Source of the DNA: Ichthyophis bannanicus
Lineage: Eukaryota; Chordata; Amphibia; Gymnophiona; Ichthyophiidae
Reading direction: 5' to 3'
NCBI GenBank assembly: GCA_033557465.1
Contig: CM066033.1
Span: 1,355,855,834 to 1,355,919,833, forward strand
DNA length: 64,000 nucleotides
Shown here one piece after another: positions 1 through 10,796 of the stretch. Position 1 is the stretch's first letter, and each line of letters opens with the position of its first letter. A model generated the notes under the pieces. The model was not told the origin of the DNA and searched no databases. It saw only the letters and a program-made list of their open reading frames with translations. The position numbers and the translations under genes are program-made.

Positions 1-249
1 AGCGTGCACAGTTTTCAAAGGACCCAGTTCTGGGTATGGTTTGGAGACCTCAGAGAATATACTATGCAAGTATATCCTATTCTGCAAAGGATATGCAGTA
101 CATATCTGTCTCATAAAATCTGAACATTGTCCTTCCCACCTGCTCCGAGACTTGTCAACTAATGACTTGTTTGGACATGGGGTTTGGAGGCATGATGAGC
201 CTATGGTGCTAACATTTCTGGCATTAAAACCATCTCAGAATGTAATATG

Positions 250-420
250 TAGAGTTGTGTAGCTTTGCTCCTTAATTGGATGGTGGATGCATGGAACAGC
301 TTCCCAGTAGAGATGGAAGATGGTATCCGAACTCAGGAAAACATGGGACAAGCACAAAGGATCTCTGAAGAAGAGGAAGGCATTGTACAGTGCAGTAGTT
401 AGTAGGGATGGGAAGTTTTG
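250..420 (+). mobile_element. CR1-type LINE ORF2 C-terminal remnant
   Basis: The plus strand reads KTWDKHKGSLKKRKA near position 345. This is close to the tail of the CR1 ORF2 in this same window (KKAWDKHRGSLK at about 21170, minus strand). Codons for a WNS-like block lie just upstream but need frameshifts to read. It is a short, old, 5'-truncated copy with no coding capacity. Confidence 0.5.
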
Positions 421-480
421 TATCATTGAATTTCTTGTTTTTCAAGATTTGTTTTGTTTTGTGTTGTTTTTCCTTAATAC

Positions 481-660
481 AGTAGTGTGCACTTTTTCAC
501 AACAGTGCATACTCTTGCAAACGTGCACAATATTGAGCAATAGTGTGCGCTCTTTTGTGAGTATTGCACTGTTACGCAATAGCATGCACTATTCACATAG
601 GCGTGAACAGGGTGTGTTACAGTGTGATAGTGCGCACTCTCACAAGAGTGCGCACTATTG
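481..660. repeat. Cluster of short GTGCAC-type palindromic repeats
   Basis: The segment is a run of related 20-30 bp units built on agtgcgcact or its variants in alternating orientation. The last unit forms a perfect 14-bp stem (627-640 with 645-658) and a 4-nt caca loop. It could be a decayed foldback element or a short satellite. No gene is seen. Confidence 0.5.
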
Positions 661-844
661 ACAGGAACCAGGAAATGACGACTACTTTGACATTTCCTGT
701 TTTTTGGAGATCCAGGCTTTTGTTGCAAACAAAAACACATCCTTACCATATGGTTTATATCTGCCATCATTTTCTGTGTATCTATCTATATTTCTGTGTA
801 AATAACTATTATTACTACTACTACTTATCATTTGTATAACGCTA

Positions 845-1142
845 CAAGGCGCACTGGCTTGGTAGCCAAAAGACCAGGGTTTGATTCTCACTAGCACTCC
901 TTTTGGCTTTGGGTACTTCAGGTTAGAACACAGTACCTTGGGCTGTGGGTTCAAGTCCCACCTGGGGACAGCAATCTCAGGCTGGAGGCACTGGGTTTTC
1001 CAGTCCTATAGGCACTATTTGTGGCCTTGAGCAAGCCACTTAACCCTCTGTTGCCTCAGGTGTGCATAGATTGTGAGTCCTTTGAGGAAAAGGGAAGGTA
1101 TCCAGTACCTATTTGTAGTAATTGCATAATAAAAACTGATAT
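845..1142 (+). mobile_element. MIR-like CORE-SINE, L2-type tail
   Basis: A tRNA-like head includes a B-box-like ggttcaagtccc at 950. It is followed by a CORE-like block (gtggccttgagcaagccacttaaccct, about 1021-1047) that resembles the 'ccttgggcaagtcacttaac' core of MIR SINEs. A tail with 'gattgtgagtcctttg' is the same as in the SINE at 27321-27598. A short tta-rich simple repeat (about 806-830) lies just upstream. Confidence 0.75.
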
Positions 1143-1182
1143 GATTGAAGGATAAGGTGGTATGGAAAGCTGGTTAAATAAA

Positions 1183-1253
1183 TTAACCCTCCATTGCTTC
1201 AGAAGAAAGGCCTGGCAATCTACTTCTGGTCACACTGTCTAGAAAATCCAAGA
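1183..1253 (+). mobile_element. CORE-SINE fragment with RTE-like tail
   Basis: The stretch ttaaccctccattgcttcag, followed by aagaaaggcctggcaatcta and cacactg, matches the 3' half of the SINE at 18893-19110. Only the end of the CORE and the start of the tail remain. Confidence 0.65.
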
Positions 1254-1254
1254 G

Positions 1255-1955
1255 TTGCATTAATTCAACAGCAAACATTGCATTTTGTTCAAGGTGTATG
1301 CAACGCTGTACAGACACATTTAAAAGACGGCCCTGCTCATCAGAGTTTACAATCTAGTCAAGACAGACAACACAACAGCTGAGGACAAAGATATATCTAA
1401 GTGAGTGGTAAGGAAACACATAGGAGACTAAGCAGATCAGGATCCAAAAGCGGCCTGAAAGAGGTGAGTTTTCAGTCTGGATTTGAAAAGGGCCAGAGAT
1501 GAAGCCTGACACACAGACGCAGGTAGCTTGTTCCGGGTATAAGGAGCAGCGAGATGGAAGGATCGAAGTCTGAAGTTGGCAGTAGAAGAGAAGGGTACAG
1601 GTAGAAGGGATCTGCCAGAAGAGCGGAGTTCCTCAGGAAGGGTGTAGGAAGAGATAAGAGAGGAAAGGTAGTGAGAAGCTGCACTTCTAGGTCAGTAGGA
1701 GATGTTTGAACTGGATACAGAAATGGAAAGGGAGCCAGTGAAGTGACTTGAGAAGAGGGGTTATATGAGCATATCGAGGCTGGCAGAAGATTATTCGTGC
1801 AGCTGAGTTTTGAATAGACTGAAGGGGAGAGAGATTATTCAGAAGGAGACCTGAAGGAGGAGGTTGCAATAGTCTAGACAGGAGGTGACTAAAGAGTGGA
1901 TAGTGTGTGTAGAAAAGAAAGGATGAATTTTGCCAATGTTATAGAGAAAGAAGTG
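1255..1955 (-). mobile_element. L2-like LINE 3' end (family X)
   Basis: The minus strand encodes the C-terminal ORF2 region typical of L2-like LINEs. At 1869-1687 it reads IQNSAARIIFCQPRYAHITP, then LLKSLHWLPFHF, a block present in many vertebrate L2-like elements. Further downstream (1684-1472) the frame is broken. The 3' UTR includes a 'ctgtacagcgttgcataca' motif equivalent to the one ending the plus-strand copy at 26540-27245. It is 5'-truncated and non-functional. Confidence 0.75.
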
Positions 1956-1957
1956 AC

Positions 1958-2190
1958 AGGAATTCGTTACCGGAGGATATAGTAGAATCTGTTAGTATAG
2001 CTGGGTTTAAAAAAGATTTGGACAAGTTCCTGAAGGAATGGTCCATACATCGTTATTAAAGAGGACCCAAGAAATCCAATGTTTGTCCTGGAACCTGTGT
2101 GGCCTTTTGGGAACCTGCCAGGTATTTGTGACCTGGATTGGGCACTGTTAGAAACAGATATTGGGCTTGATGGACCTTGATCTCTACATG
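1958..2190 (+). mobile_element. CR1 LINE 3' end
   Basis: The plus strand reads NSLPEDIVESVSIAGFKKDL, then DKFLKEW and a stop. The 3' UTR that follows (gggaacctgccaggtatttg ... gggcttgatggaccttg) is the CR1 3' end seen again at 48800, 37846 and, inverted, at 50798. It is 5'-truncated and directly abuts the inverted L2-like fragment. Confidence 0.8.
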
Positions 2191-2640
2191 CAGGATGATC
2201 TGAATTGGGTCCTGGCCTGCATACACAGACTCTAGACCTGATTCTGATCCCACGGGACACATCTAGCAACCACGGTATCGGAATCAGGTCTACCTCTGTC
2301 CGTCCCAATTCCGATCGGGCGCACAGGGGTCTGGATGCACACGTTGGAATGTGCTTCCACATGTCCATGTCTGTGCCCCCCCCCCACTCCCCTGTGATGT
2401 CCAGCATTACCCCTTCCTTTCTTCCCCCTGCAGCTGCTGCCACGTTAGCTCTGTCCTCTGGACATGACGGAAGAGGGAAAGGGAAGGAGAAATGCTGGAC
2501 GCCTGGTAGGGAGAGACAGAAAGGGAGTGGGGGGGAGAAGGGGAGATGCTGGACGTGGGATGGCGGAGGGCAGGGGAAGCTGGACCAGGGGCGGGTGCGT
2601 GGCTAAAGATTTGTTTAGGGTGTCAGATTATCTTGGATGG
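2191..2640. other. Unassigned intergenic stretch
   Basis: No gene is seen. It contains cctgattctgatcccacggg, which resembles the palindromic 'gattctgatcccgcgg' sequence at 49053-49080; both lie just downstream of a CR1 3' end. The part from 2460 to 2600 is G/A-rich. Confidence 0.4.
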
Positions 2641-3050
2641 CCCTGCAGGTTGCTGATGTGTGGATGCCATCTAGGTGCCTATTTTTAGCCATTTTACAAA
2701 GACACCGCACTAAAAAACTAGAAAACCCTCTGGTCAAAACCGCTCAGAAATCACAATATAAAGGTTAGACCCAAGAAAAGAGCAATGTGCAAGACAAATT
2801 TTCTCTCCCCCCCCCTTTATTTAAAGATTTCCATTTGATACAACAGAAATATATAAAGAAACATACAAGAAACAAATTAAACATATCCCTTAAAGTCACA
2901 CTAAAGGGATAAAGAAAACATTATTGCCATTAGACCACATCCCTGGGGAGAGAGAGACCACAAAATCTGGAGCCAATTACATCTCAAAGCTTTAATTTCC
3001 CACAACCCAATAACTCTTATGTACATAACAGAGCATAATCAAGCTACCCG

Positions 3051-4241
3051 TTAGTACCACTGGGTACCCCAACCTCTGTTCTTCAAAGAATCTTCCAATT
3101 GCTGGGGGTCAGTATAAACATATTGGGCACCCAACAAACAACCTACACACTTGCAGGGAAACCTCAAATAAAATGTTGCTCCCAACACTATCACACGGGA
3201 TTTTAACTGCAGAAACACTTCTATTTGAGTAGCCCTAGCTACATCAGGAAAAACCTGCACCGTTTGCCCACAACAAATATTTGATTTATATTTAAAGTAT
3301 AACTTCATAACCTGTGATTTCTCAATATCAACAACAAAAGAAACCACCAGGGTAGCCCTCCCTGGAATATCTTCCACAGACTGCTCCAAGTCTATGGAAG
3401 CCGGAGGTGGGGGGGGGGGGGGGGTTGGGGGCAGGGAAGGGGAGGGAGACCCAGTGACTACACCAACCAACTTATGTGGCAAATAGTACAATTTAATAAC
3501 AAGTATCTTATCTGCATCTTCCATTTTCAAACATTCCCTAAAGTATTTGTGCAATAGTATCAATGGTGAAAGATAGTGGGTTCTAGGAAAACTAAAAAAT
3601 CTTAAATTTTTGCTACATATCGAGTTCTCCGACAGTTCAAGCCACTCGTGCAGAAACAGGGTATCTCTCATCCCCACCACACTAACTGCCTGAACATTGG
3701 AGAGATAATGATCAATCCTAGAAATACCCCCACTTAATTGAGCTAAAATCACATCCTGCTGTTCAAACTTAACATCCTCCTTAGTATAGGAGGTCGTCTG
3801 GTCAAAAACAGATTTAAGATACTGATTTGTCTGTGCAACCATAGTCCAAATATCCATTAGAGTAACAGAAGCTGGGGCAGGCCCCAGCTGGTATTGAGGA
3901 GTCAACAAAGAAATATCAAACTGCAACCGTGTCGGCATAGGGACCGAAGAGATACCGGAAGGAGGAGTCACTGAGAAGTCATACTCAGGAGAACCTTGAC
4001 CCAAATTCTCCTCCTTCTCTCGTAGTGGCACCAAGGCAGCTAAAGGCTGTGGAGGCAGGGTTTGAGAAATGGGGCTTAAAGTAGCTCCCAACTCAGAGAG
4101 TGAAGATATTTGCGTGGGAGAACTTGCCTGGATTGCTACTGCTGTAGAAGATACATGTCTATCCATGGGGCCCACAATCTTACTCACAGGTGCCGAGCTC
4201 CCAGTTGGCACCTGACCCTTGTTTTTCCTCTTGTGTGGCAT
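3051..4241 (-). CDS. L1-like ORF1 protein (Transposase_22-like), intact
   Basis: This is a 396-codon uninterrupted ORF starting at ATG. Residues 1-120 are Ser/Pro-rich and basic at the N terminus. Residues 125-200 are helix-prone and in the place of the L1 ORF1 coiled coil. NLRFFSFPR (212-219) fits the start of an RRM-like domain. FPDVARATQ (331-339) and FYLRFPCKC (357-365) fit the C-terminal domain of L1/Tx1 ORF1 nucleic-acid-binding chaperones. A Pro run (about 271-280), encoded by the G run at 3408-3424, is likely polymerase-slippage prone. In the family this protein coats element RNA. No downstream reverse transcriptase is present, so autonomous movement is not expected. A domesticated or expressed single-copy gene cannot be excluded, but two decayed relatives in this window favour a mobile family. 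Confidence 0.65.
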   Translation of the reverse strand: MPHKRKNKGQVPTGSSAPVSKIVGPMDRHVSSTAVAIQASSPTQISSLSELGATLSPISQTLPPQPLAALVPLREKEENLGQGSPEYDFSVTPPSGISSVPMPTRLQFDISLLTPQYQLGPAPASVTLMDIWTMVAQTNQYLKSVFDQTTSYTKEDVKFEQQDVILAQLSGGISRIDHYLSNVQAVSVVGMRDTLFLHEWLELSENSICSKNLRFFSFPRTHYLSPLILLHKYFRECLKMEDADKILVIKLYYLPHKLVGVVTGSPSPSLPPTPPPPPPPASIDLEQSVEDIPGRATLVVSFVVDIEKSQVMKLYFKYKSNICCGQTVQVFPDVARATQIEVFLQLKSRVIVLGATFYLRFPCKCVGCLLGAQYVYTDPQQLEDSLKNRGWGTQWY

Positions 4242-4352
4242 ACCTCCAACAAAACCTTCTAAGAAATGAACTGATAATGAAGGGACAACAAAGGGACAGG
4301 TCCCTTTGTTTCATGTCCCTTCACTGAAGTGTCCGTGGCCGCACATAAAGAA

Positions 4353-4620
4353 CCCCAGCTTTTGAAGAGAAGTCGTAGTCAGATGACACAGCAAATGGGT
4401 GGAGCCAACACTCCCTCACCGTTCTCCGGGCTTCAGGCAGGCTCAAAATAAACACCCCACTGCTCACCGTGGCTTCCTCTGGCTCCAGGCAGACAGCCTC
4501 CGCTCCCAGCAAGACGGGGAAAACCCCCGGCTTTTGAAAAGGAGTCACAGTCAGATGACACAGCAAATGGGCAGAGCCAACACTCCCATGCCGATCTCCG
4601 GGCTTCAGGCAGGCTCAAAA
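4353..4620 (-). repeat. 172-bp duplication in 5' region of ORF1-only element
   Basis: An approximately 95-bp block runs from gcttttgaa (4358) to gcaggctcaaaa (4446). It recurs at 4530-4620 with a period of 172 bp; both copies contain cagatgacacagcaaatggg and gggcttcaggcaggctc. It lies upstream of the ORF1 start, in the position where L1 elements often carry tandem promoter monomers. A promoter role is inference. Confidence 0.6.
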
Positions 4621-4733
4621 GAAGCATTTCTCTTTTGTAGACACAGCACCGTGTTTCGAGTGTCAATCCTTTTAGAGAACTCTGCTTGAGACGTATTGAG
4701 AAGGCTTTTCTCTCGTCCGACATTCAGAAAGAC

Positions 4734-5465
4734 ATCCAGGCGCCCATGTTTCTCTATAAAATACTAGCACAAATCCAGCAGAAATAATGGTTTGATTGAA
4801 ACTGCGGACATTTGCCCCTGCTTAGTCGCAGGCGTTGACATCTAAAGTACACAAATACATGCAGATTTTATAAAAAAACAGGCATAAATTGTGACTTTGC
4901 CCACATGCCTCTCCTGAGCATGCCTATACTAAAGCCAAGTAGATTGTAAGCCCTCTGGGGACCAGGAAATGTCCTACTGTACCTGAATGTAGCTCACTTG
5001 ATCTACCACTGGAAAGGTGCAAGATAAATATAAATAAATAAATACAAGAACTCTCCTCCATGCACCACACACATTTTTACACATGAGGTAATTTGTAGGC
5101 ATGAGCAGGACCAAACCTTTCATACTTTTCATTGAAAACAAACCAAACGTTTTTCAGCTTTCGTTGTGCGCCTACTGTGCAATCACATTGCAGTGGTGTG
5201 CGTATACCTACGAATTTACCCAGGCACTATTGATATATACACGCACAAGCAACTTGCCCTTACACTTAATTTCTAGGCATTGAAATGAATGAGTAGACTA
5301 GCACAAAAAGCACAAGACTAGTGATTTTTATCTGAAGCCCTTTATGAGTCTATGCCGGCATATGTGCATGAGAAATCCTATATAAAGTTACCTACACACA
5401 GTACATAAAGGCATGTAATGCTAACCTCTGTTCCCAGAAGCATCTTCAGGGTGGTGACTACACAC
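4734..5465 (+). other. Interrupted dispersed repeat and SINE tail
   Basis: From 4735 the sequence resumes the dispersed repeat seen at 9215-9445 (tctctataaaatactagcac, and a later gcatgcctatacta). Positions 4925-5046 are a CORE-SINE tail (attgtaagccctctggggac ... ataaataaataaata), the same as 15245-15350. From 5050 to 5465 I see no gene. Confidence 0.45.
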
Positions 5466-5886
5466 AGGGCGTCTTTTAGTAAAGGGAACTATGGTGTTGC
5501 ACCTAGTTGCCAATAGCTCCAAAGTCATTGTGTGTTAGGTGCACACTACCCCATTAACTGTTGGGGGCAAGGAAAGCATGTTCCCTACAGTTAACGTGGG
5601 ACCCCATGCCCTAATGTGGCACACAAATATCACAGGTGCATTTAACTCCATCTATCAAGATAGTGTTAGGTGAGCCAGTGGTAACTGCAAGGGTCACATG
5701 CGAGGTTTACCCCCATGCGAACTGTGCAGTGCTTATCACACCCACTCTCCATCCAAACCCGCCCCCTTTCCACCCCAGTGCACCATTCACATGGCCCCGT
5801 GCTAGCTGTTGATGGCTGACCCAGCATGCCTTCAGCATGCACCAGAACACGTGCTGACAGCTAGCACCCTTTAGTAAAATACCTGC
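5466..5886. mobile_element. MITE-like element with TTTAGTAAA ends
   Basis: The ends are inverted: gggcgtcttttagtaaag at 5468 and caccctttagtaaaatacct at 5866. The interior is non-coding. The termini resemble those at 13008, 35873, 46740, 51460 and 55735. No clear target duplication was found. Confidence 0.45.
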
Positions 5887-6185
5887 ATAAGAGCAGCACA
5901 TCAGCACCCTCAGTCTGCTCAGTTATAATCATGGAAGCAGCTGAGAAAAAGAAACTCTTAAAACAAGATGTACCATTCAAAACTAACGGAGCCTATGTTC
6001 TAGAAGGCACATGTATATCTCCTCTTCATGCATATGCACTGATCTCCCCCCCCCCCACCCCACCTCATATCCCTGTTAGAATCCTCAGGTTCCCCACCTC
6101 CGATTTATCCTAAAACGTTGGTGTGGACTCAGGGGCGGCCCAAGGGGGGTGCGGGGCCATGTGCGGAGACTCGGTGCGGGGCCTC

Positions 6186-6225
6186 ATTTGCATAAGTGGC
6201 CTTATTTGCATAAATATTTGCATAA
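6186..6225 (+). promoter_or_regulatory. Three octamer-like ATTTGCATAA motifs
   Basis: ATTTGCATAA occurs at 6186-6195, 6204-6213 and 6216-6225, and the same triplet is kept in the hAT element at 58445-58484. ATTTGCAT is the known binding octamer of POU-domain factors. Function in this element is inference. Confidence 0.45.
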
Positions 6226-7184
6226 TGTTACCATACACTAACTTTTAGTAAACATGTCTCTTAATGAGTGTATGGATAAAGAAAGACTAAAAGATTTCTA
6301 CATTACTATAATCCAGTGCCAACCGCCAGGCACATTAGGAACTACTACAAACGCTGCCCATTTAGAACCCATAGCAAACCCGCTGTATCCTGACAGCATT
6401 ACCAGGACTCACAAAGCACCAGTTCCTACCTATCAAAAGGAAACACTGCAAATATTAAACCAGTACATTTCAGAGAATACTGGGGAAAGAGAACAAGTGG
6501 CAATGTCAAATAGGAATTACATAAACAGAATACCTCAGCTCAGTTACACATGCAGAACATAGACCATCACCAAACAAGGAATCGCAATTTAGAAACAGGA
6601 AGGCAATAATTTAAACTGGGAACCCCAAAAGCCAAACTTGGAATGTACAACAACACTGTAGAAATAAAACTATAAATCAATTTCCTCTTGTACCAAACAA
6701 AGCGCAGACGTTAATGATGCACATTTCCCAGAACTTTCATATTCCAGTTAATAAATTCAAAATAAAGAGATATATTTCTACCTTTTGTGCATTTTTTTTC
6801 AGTTGCAATTGCTCCAGCCACTTTCTTCTGGTTTCTTCATGTTTTCTGCTAACTCTCCATCGTCTGCTGTCCATTTGTCCTTTCTTCTCTCTTCTAGTTT
6901 TCTTTCCATCCTCTCTCTCTACATCTGCTTTAACATACTAATCTTTATCCTTTTGCTCTTTCCTCATTCTTATTTCATCCACACAAATTTTACCCCTCCA
7001 TCCTCAATCCCCACTTACTCTCCCAATACCTGGCCAATTGTAGATTTTTCATCCCTCCCACACAAAATATTTTTCCCCTCTCCATTTTACTCTCCCAGCC
7101 CCATCCCATTCTAATCCTCCCCCAACATCAGCTCCCTTCTAGTTCCAGTCTCACCCAGCATCCATTCCCTTCTAGTCCCTGCAT

Positions 7185-8505
7185 CAGCCCATTTCCAGTC
7201 CTAGCCCCCCATCAACCCATTTCCAGTCCTAGCTCCCCCATCCATTTTCAGTCTGAGTCCCTTCATCAGCTCATTTCCAATCCTAGCCCCCCATCAGCCC
7301 ATTTCTAGTCATTTCCTAGCCCCACCATCAGCCCATGTCAAATCCTAGCTCCCCTCCACTCAGCCCAATGCCAGTCCAAGCCCCCCCATGAGCCTACTTC
7401 CAGTTCTAGCCCCTCCATGAGTCCATTTCAATTCAAGCCCCCACCACAGCCCATTTCCAATCTTAGCTCCCCCCAACAGCCCATTTCCAGTCCTATCCTA
7501 GCTGCTCCATCAGCCCATTTTCAGTTCTAGCTCCCTTCCCTCACAGCCCATTTCCATTCCAAGCTCCCTCCCCATCAGCTATTTGCAGTTCAAGCCTCCC
7601 CGTCCACTCAGTCCATTTCCAGTCATAGCAATCCCCCAACCCATTACCAGTCCTAGCCCCCCATCAACCCATTTTCAGTTTAAGCCCCCCCCTATAACCC
7701 ATTACCAGTCCTAACCCCCCATCAGCCCACTTCCAGTCTTAACCCCATCAGCCCATTTCCAGTCAGCCCCCCATAGCCCATTGCCAGTCCTAACCCCCCC
7801 CATCAGCCCTCAGCCCATTACTAGTCCTAACCACATCAGCCCACCTCAAGTCCTAACCCCTCCCCATCAGCCCTTTTCCTGTCCTAGTGCCCCCATAGCC
7901 CATTAGCAGTCCTAACCCCCCCCATAGCCCATTACCAATACTAACCCCCATCACCCTATTTCCTGACATCCCCCATCAGCCCACAGCCCATTACCAGTCT
8001 TAACCCCCCCCCAGCCCATTTCCAGTCCTAACCCCCATCACCCCATTTCCAGTCAGCCTCCATCAACCCCCAGCCCATTACCAGTCTTAACCCCCCAAGC
8101 CCATTACCAGTCTTAACCCCCCCAGCCCATTTCCAGTCAGCCTCCATCAGCCCCAGCCCATTAGCAGTCTTAACCCCCCCAGCCCATTTCCAGTCCTAAC
8201 CCCACCCCAGCCCATTTCCAGTCAGCCTCCATCAGCCCCAGCCCATTTCCAGTCCTAACCCCCCCTCCAGCCCATTTCCAGTCCTAACCCCCCCCCAGCC
8301 CATTTCAAGTCAGACTCCCACAGTCCCAGCCCTTTTACAGTCCGACCCCCACCCCTTGCACATTTCCAGTCCTAACCTCCCCCCCCTTGCACATTTCCAG
8401 TCCTAACCCCCCCCCTTGCACATTTCCAGTCCTAACCCCCCCCCTTGCACATTTCCAGTCCTAACCCCCCATCACCCCATTTCCAGACAGCCTCCATCAG
8501 CCCCC
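7185..8505 (+). repeat. Pyrimidine-rich minisatellite inside hAT copy 1
   Basis: Dozens of imperfect 25-30 bp units of the form agcccatttccagtcctaac-ccccc(atc) make up about 1.3 kb. Unit length varies mainly in the C run. The same unit fills the interior of the elements at 9446-11235 and 58362-60328. Any long ORF read through it is an artefact of the repeat. Confidence 0.85.
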
Positions 8506-8534
8506 CCCCCTTCCCTTCCCTTCCCTTCCGGCAA

Positions 8535-8929
8535 ATTTAAAAACAAAAACCTGGCTCTAGCTGCTGCCGCGTCCGTCGCAGCAGCGGCAGAATGGCGTGT
8601 CCCGCGGGGCCCCTCTCCACGTCGAGCCCTCTGCAAGGGCTTTCAGATTCGCGAAGGGAGAGTGCTCCCTCACGTCTCTGTAAAGCCCGCAGGGGCTAAT
8701 GGGAAATTTCCCATCAGCCCCTCGCGTCTAAAGGGGCTGATGGGAAATTTCCCATTAGCCCCTGCGGGCTTTACAGAGACGCGAGGGAGCACAACTCTCC
8801 CTTCGCGAATCTGAAAGCCCTTGCAGAGGGCTCGAAGAGGAGAAGGGGCCCCGCGGGACACGCCATTCTGCCGCTGCTGCGACGGACGCGGCAGCGGCAG
8901 CAGCTAGAGCCAGGTTTTTGTTTTTAAAT
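8535..8929. repeat. 395-bp near-perfect palindrome in hAT copy 1
   Basis: The arms begin atttaaaaacaaaaacctgg (8535) and end with the reverse complement at 8929. The centre is near 8727, where agcccct (8716-8722) faces aggggct (8731-8737). The arms are about 190 nt each, GC-rich and nearly identical. Transcripts or single strands would fold into one long hairpin. Confidence 0.85.
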
Positions 8930-10199
8930 GTAATAAAAAAAAAAGCAGAATGTTCTTTGCGCGGGGCCCCCTGAAACGCGGGGCCCTGTGCAAAAAACAT
9001 TCTTGCTCAATGGACGGGCCGGCCCTGTGTGGACTGAGCAACAAACAGAAGGGTTATTGAGGAAACAAGCACAGACTCACACAGACACAGTGATCTCACA
9101 CGTCTTCCTTTCCTTTGAGAAAGAGTATTAAAAATGTAGGAGCCTGACAAATTAAAAACCAGAGCAAAGAATACCCAGGTTTTGTCGGACTTGACTTTAT
9201 GACAGGCCACCTAGATGCTTATTTTTAGCCTATTTTGTAAAGACGCATAGGCGCTTGTCTCTCTTTATAAGATACTAGCTCAAATCTTGCAAAAATAGCA
9301 GCTAGATTGAGGCCTCGGAAGCAGGCGTGTTAGTGTGTAAAGTATTTGCATATGTGCATAGTATATAAACTACGTGATCAAATCACGATTCCACCTGCGT
9401 GCCACCCAAACTCCTTTCTGGAGCATACCTATCCTAAAGTCACTTTAGGGTTGCCAACTTTTTCAACGAGAAAAACCCGACACCTGTGGCTCGCCATGCT
9501 CCACCCATTCTCTGCCCCTAGTCCCACCCCTGCCCCGCCCCAGCCCCACCCATGCTGCACCCCAGCCCCACCCACAAAAATTACGAGGATAAGTGTAGGC
9601 TAACTCCTTTGGTCAGATAATAATTAAACTGGGAACCCCAAAAGCCAAACATGAAATGTACAACACTGGAGAAATAAAACTATAAAGTAATTTCCTCTTG
9701 CACTAAACAAAAACGCAAACATGTTAGCAATACACACTTCCCAGACCAGACGTATTCCGGTTAATAAATTCAAAATAAAAAGTATTTTCTACCTTCTGTT
9801 TGGGCATTTTATTTTTCAGTTGCAATTGCTCCAGTCACTTTCTTCTGGTTTCTTCGTGTCTTCTGCGAGCTATCCATTTGTCCTTTCTTCTCTTTTAGAT
9901 GTTTTCCATTCTCTCTCTATATCTGCTTTAACATACTGATCATTTCCCTTTTGCTCTTTCCCCCATTTCTTTCCTTATTCCTTTTTCATCCACTCAAATT
10001 TCACCCTTCCATTCTCAATCCCCTCTTACTCTCCCAATACCCGGCCCATCATAGACTTTTCTTCCACACAAAATATATTTCCCCTCTCCATTCTCATTCT
10101 CATTCCCCATCCCCATCCCCTTCTAGTCCTCCCCCAAAATCAGCTTCCTTATAGTTTTAGACCCACCCAGCATCCGCTCCCTCCTAGTCCCATTCTCCC

Positions 10200-10750
10200 A
10201 TGCCCCCACATCAGCCCATTTCCAGTCCTATTCTAGCCCATCACCCATTTGCAGCCCAAGCTCCCCCCATCAGCCCATTTCTAGTCCTATTCCAGCTCCT
10301 CATCAGCCCATTTCCAGTCCTAGCCCCACATATGCTCTTTTCCAGTTCCATTCTAGCCCCCCACTTTCCACTCCAAGCTCCCCCATCAGCCAATTTCCAA
10401 TCCTAGCCCCCTCGTCAACCCACTTCCAGTCCTATTCCAGATCTTCATCAGCCCATTTCCAGTGCTAGCCCTCCCATCACAGGCCATTTCCAGTCCAAGT
10501 CCCTCCATCACAGCCTCTTTTCAGTCCTAGCCCCCCCCCCACCATCACAGCCCATTTCCAGTCCTAGGCCCCCCTCCATCACAGCCCATTTGCAGTCCTA
10601 GTCCCCACCCATCACAGCCCATTTGCAGTCCTAGCACCACCCATCACAGCCCATTTCCAGCAAATTCCCCCACCATAGCCCATTTCCAGTCGAGGCCCCC
10701 CCATCACAGCCCATTTGTAGTCCTAGCCCCCCCATCACAGCCCATTCAGT
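10200..10750 (+). repeat. Minisatellite inside hAT-like copy 2
   Basis: Units of about 25-35 bp (catcagcccatttccagtcc followed by a C-rich spacer) match the arrays in copies 1 and 3. The array is shorter here, about 0.55 kb. Confidence 0.8.
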
Positions 10751-10796
10751 TCTTGCCCCCCCCCCGACCAGCCCCGCGGCTGTCTGAGGGGCTTCA

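Larger units (their letters stand above)
2708..4733 (-). mobile_element. L1-like ORF1-only retroelement, copy A
   Basis: An approximately 2-kb insertion on the minus strand consists of a 5' region with a duplicated block, one ORF (4241-3051) and a short 3' UTR with aataaa-type A-rich sequence near 2815-2822. No ORF2 follows. The boundaries are inferred because a dispersed sequence, intact at 9215-9260 (cctagatgct ... gataccagct-type), is split here at 2706 and resumes at about 4735. Similar words aaagacac and aaagacat at the two breaks may be the target duplication. The exact 3' end is uncertain, because about 100 bp without poly-A separates the aataaa region from 2708. Mammalian HAL1 elements (L1 with ORF1 only) are the closest known analogy. 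Copies B (19475) and C (47036) share this layout. Confidence 0.6.
6130..9027 (+). mobile_element. Non-autonomous hAT element, copy 1 (2.9 kb)
   Basis: The terminal inverted repeats are CAGGGGCGGCCC (6130) and GGGCCGGCCCTG (ending 9027), 11 of 12 matching. They are flanked by an exact 8-bp duplication, tgtggact, at 6122-6129 and 9028-9035. That combination is diagnostic of hAT transposition. From the left, the interior holds three ATTTGCATAA motifs, a module starting near 6615 (aactgggaaccccaaaagcc), a pyrimidine-rich stretch, a CCCATTTCCAGTCCTA minisatellite and a 395-bp palindrome. A 102-codon ORF (6254-6562) matches nothing I know, and no transposase is visible. The interior is shared with the elements at 9446 and 58362, although the outer 70 or so bp are not. 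Confidence 0.85.

Noticed and set aside
3051..4241. Host single-copy gene
   Set aside because: The intact frame is suggestive, but two decayed relatives in the same window with A-rich tails point to a mobile family. Domestication of this copy cannot be excluded.
7185..8505. CRISPR-like regular repeats
   Set aside because: Units of 25-30 bp are adjacent with no unique spacers, and the host is a vertebrate genome. It is a minisatellite inside a hAT element.
8416..9000. Similar proteins encoded on both strands around 8.4-9.0 kb
   Set aside because: They are two readings of the two arms of one palindrome plus minisatellite, not paired genes.
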